Assembly (NCBI GenBank): GCA_031276105.1
Contig: JAISNS010000303.1
Span: forward strand, 1 to 6,253
Length of the DNA stretch: 6,253 nt
DNA from: Dysgonamonadaceae bacterium
Lineage (GTDB): Bacteria; Bacteroidota; Bacteroidia; Bacteroidales; Azobacteroidaceae
Direction: 5' to 3'
Shown here: positions 4,651 through 6,253 of the stretch, in pieces
Numbering within the stretch: position 1 is the first letter of the stretch
Layout: the number at the start of each line of letters is the position of its first letter
Program-made: the position numbers and the translations under genes
The notes under the pieces: generated by a model
What the model was told of the DNA's origin: nothing
Database searches by the model: none
The model's input: the letters and a program-made list of their open reading frames with translations, nothing else

Positions 4651-6147
4651 ATGATACCCGATTATTCAACCACCCATATCGTAAACCGGGGAGAGATCGC
4701 CGGTTTACGTGATGAAATTGCCGCGCCGGACGACTCTATCGACCTGAGCAGTGTTTATTCCTCCTTCCAACAATTGATTACACCTCTTTCCTTCTCTTCG
4801 CCGGGAAACATTTTCCCCGAAGACGATGTTCCGGTCGAAACCTCTCTTTTACATTCAGCCGCCACGCAAGAGTTTTCCGATAAAGGGTATTCCCAATATT
4901 CTTTCCTGCGAGACCAGCCGATTACTTACAACGGCAAGGAAATTTTTGATGTGCAGACCATCCGGAAAGATTTTCCGATCCTTCATCAAAAAGTAAACGG
5001 GAAAGAATTGATTTGGTTCGACAATGCCGCCACTACGCAGAAACCGCGCGAGGTCATTGACGCCATCAAACAATATTACGAAAACGACAATTCGAATATT
5101 CACCGGGCGTCGCACACGCTGGCCGCCCGTTCCACCGACGGTTACGAAGGCGCCCGTGAAAAAGTCAAAAACTTTATCAACGCCCCTTCGCCGGACAACA
5201 TCGTTTTTGTAAGAGGAACAACCGAAGGAATCAACCTGATCGCACAAACTTACGGACGGAAATTCATCCATCCGGGAGACGAAATCATCCTCTCGACGCT
5301 GGATCATCATGCAAACATTGTCCCCTGGCAACAGTTGGCCAAAGAAAAAAAGGCTGAATTACGGGTTATCCCCATCAACGACAAGGGGGATATCATTTTG
5401 GAAGAATACGAACGGCTGTTGAGTTCCCGAACAAAAATCGTTTCGTTCGCCCAGGTAAACAATACTTTCGGAACCATTTCGCCGGCAAAAACCATGATCG
5501 ACATGGCCAAGCGTTATGGCGCCCGGGTGCTGATCGACGGGGCGCAATCCATCGCCCACACAACGGTGGACGTGCAGGAGTTGGATGTGGACTTTTTCGT
5601 TTTCTCCGGTCATAAAATCTATGCGCCCAACGGAATCGGCGCAGTTTACGGAAAAAAAGAACTCCTGGAACTCATCCCACCCTGGCAAGGCGGAGGAAAC
5701 ATGATCAAAGATGTTACCTTTGAAGAAACCGTTTTCAACGTACCGCCTCACAAATTTGAAGCGGGAACCCCCAATGTAGCTGACGCTATTGGCCTGGGTG
5801 CGGCTTTGGACTACGTAACCAAAATCGGAATACACAACATTGAGCAATACGAACATTACCTGACCGAATACGCCCGCAAGGAATTAGGCAAGATCGACGG
5901 GATTCAACTGATCGGCAATCCTCGCGACAGAATAAGCGTCGTTTCTTTCATCATTCCGGGAATACCTGCGCCGGAAGTCGGAAAACGGCTCGATCAGGAA
6001 GGCATTGCCTTGCGTGCCGGGCACCATTGCGCCCAGCCGGCGTTGCGAAGAATGGGAGTCGAAGCGACCGTGCGACCGGCATTCGCTTTTTACAACACAA
6101 CAAACGAAATCGACCGCTTGGTCGATGCCGTCAAAAAAATGATTTAA
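4651..6147 (+). CDS. SufS-class cysteine desulfurase, encapsulin cargo protein
   Basis: A 498-residue PLP enzyme that removes sulfur from cysteine as a persulfide, leaving alanine. The catalytic core (about residue 100 onward) matches class II SufS/CsdA: FDNAATTQKPREVIDAI (123-139), DHHANIVPW (218-226), VLIDGAQS (293-300), the PLP lysine K322 in SGHKIYAPNGIG, FEAGTPN (369-375), and the persulfide cysteine C460 in RAGHHCAQPA. Ordinary SufS has roughly 405 residues; the excess is an N-terminal region of about 100 residues rich in Ser, Pro and acidic residues with short hydrophobic patches (GEIAGLRDEIA, VYSSFQQLI, TSLLHSAATQEF). Such disordered extensions target the desulfurase into family 2 encapsulin shells. 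The gene starts one base after the shell stop (TAAaATG), supporting co-expression as cargo. No SufE-like partner is visible; TusA or DsrE of this operon could accept the sulfur. Distinct from a housekeeping Suf cluster, since no sufBCD is present. Confidence 0.92.
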   Translation: MIPDYSTTHIVNRGEIAGLRDEIAAPDDSIDLSSVYSSFQQLITPLSFSSPGNIFPEDDVPVETSLLHSAATQEFSDKGYSQYSFLRDQPITYNGKEIFDVQTIRKDFPILHQKVNGKELIWFDNAATTQKPREVIDAIKQYYENDNSNIHRASHTLAARSTDGYEGAREKVKNFINAPSPDNIVFVRGTTEGINLIAQTYGRKFIHPGDEIILSTLDHHANIVPWQQLAKEKKAELRVIPINDKGDIILEEYERLLSSRTKIVSFAQVNNTFGTISPAKTMIDMAKRYGARVLIDGAQSIAHTTVDVQELDVDFFVFSGHKIYAPNGIGAVYGKKELLELIPPWQGGGNMIKDVTFEETVFNVPPHKFEAGTPNVADAIGLGAALDYVTKIGIHNIEQYEHYLTEYARKELGKIDGIQLIGNPRDRISVVSFIIPGIPAPEVGKRLDQEGIALRAGHHCAQPALRRMGVEATVRPAFAFYNTTNEIDRLVDAVKKMI

Positions 6148-6160
6148 ACGCGTTGTATAA

Positions 6161-6253
6161 AAACTAAAAGCTAAAAACTAAAAACTAAAAGTTGCGCGAA
6201 GCGGCGGTTATTTACCGCGATTCGCGCAACTTTTAGTTTTTAGCTTTTAGTTT
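6161..6253 (+). terminator. Long inverted repeat after the operon, probable terminator
   Basis: Bases 6168-6200 can pair without gaps with 6221-6253, with two non-Watson-Crick positions in 33, the inner 23 pairs being perfect and including GTTGCGCGAA/TTCGCGCAAC. Inside the 20-base centre, GCGGT (6204-6208) and ACCGC (6214-6218) form a further short stem with a TATTT loop. The right arm is T-rich (CTTTTAGTTTTTAG), so the transcript would end in U-rich sequence. It starts 13 bases after the desulfurase stop. The repeat reaches the window edge and may continue. It may equally be a copy of a dispersed palindromic repeat serving as a terminator. Confidence 0.6.
6164..6191 (+). repeat. Four tandem heptamers CTAAAAR
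   Basis: The left arm of the terminal hairpin consists of CTAAAAG, CTAAAAA, CTAAAAA, CTAAAAG in direct succession. The right arm holds three complementary units (6230-6250) and the start of another at the window edge. The left side thus has at least as many units as the visible right side, and arm pairing can slip by one unit. Such CTAAAA heptamer stretches look like an intergenic repeat family. Confidence 0.75.

Noticed and set aside
4855..5856. Reverse-strand open frames of about 160 residues opposite the desulfurase
   Set aside because: Their translations show no known motif and are explained by the codon bias of the sense gene, whose catalytic residues are all intact.
6161..6253. CRISPR array
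   Set aside because: Units are only seven bases with no spacers, and the structure is a single palindrome.

Overview
This looks like a piece of a Bacteroidota chromosome, probably Bacteroidales-like. The reasons are a TAnnTTTG-type -7 promoter element just upstream of the first gene, A-rich leaders that mostly lack a Shine-Dalgarno sequence, AT-rich hairpin terminators, and moderate-GC coding sequence. The assignment rests on these signals and protein family resemblance; no search was run.

Layout: bases 1-93 hold an AT-rich hairpin terminator (probably for an upstream gene) and a promoter. From 94 to 6147 the + strand carries eight tightly packed genes that read as one operon: (1) cysteine synthase CysK, (2) a ubiquitin-fold ThiS/CysO-like sulfur carrier ending GGGQPV, (3) an E1-like MoeB/ThiF adenylyltransferase, (4) a DsrE-like sulfurtransferase, (5) a TusA-like sulfurtransferase, (6) a JAMM metalloprotease, (7) a family 2B encapsulin shell protein with an inserted cyclic-nucleotide-binding domain, (8) a SufS-class cysteine desulfurase with a roughly 100-residue low-complexity N-terminal extension of the kind that directs cargo into family 2 encapsulins. 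Gaps are -4 to +26 bases. The window ends in a long inverted repeat with heptamer repeats that probably terminates the operon. No IS element, CRISPR array, tRNA or rRNA is visible.

How it may work together (inference): the desulfurase, packed in the shell, takes sulfur from cysteine; TusA and DsrE proteins could relay persulfide sulfur; the JAMM protease could trim the QPV tail from the carrier to expose its diglycine, which the E1 adenylates and converts to a thiocarboxylate; CysK could use that sulfur to rebuild cysteine. The same operon therefore encodes both cysteine breakdown and cysteine synthesis, linked by a protein-bound sulfur pool and a compartment carrying a putative nucleotide sensor. 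The parts belong to known families, but this combination of encapsulated desulfurase with a JAMM-processed sulfur-carrier pathway is the notable system in the window.
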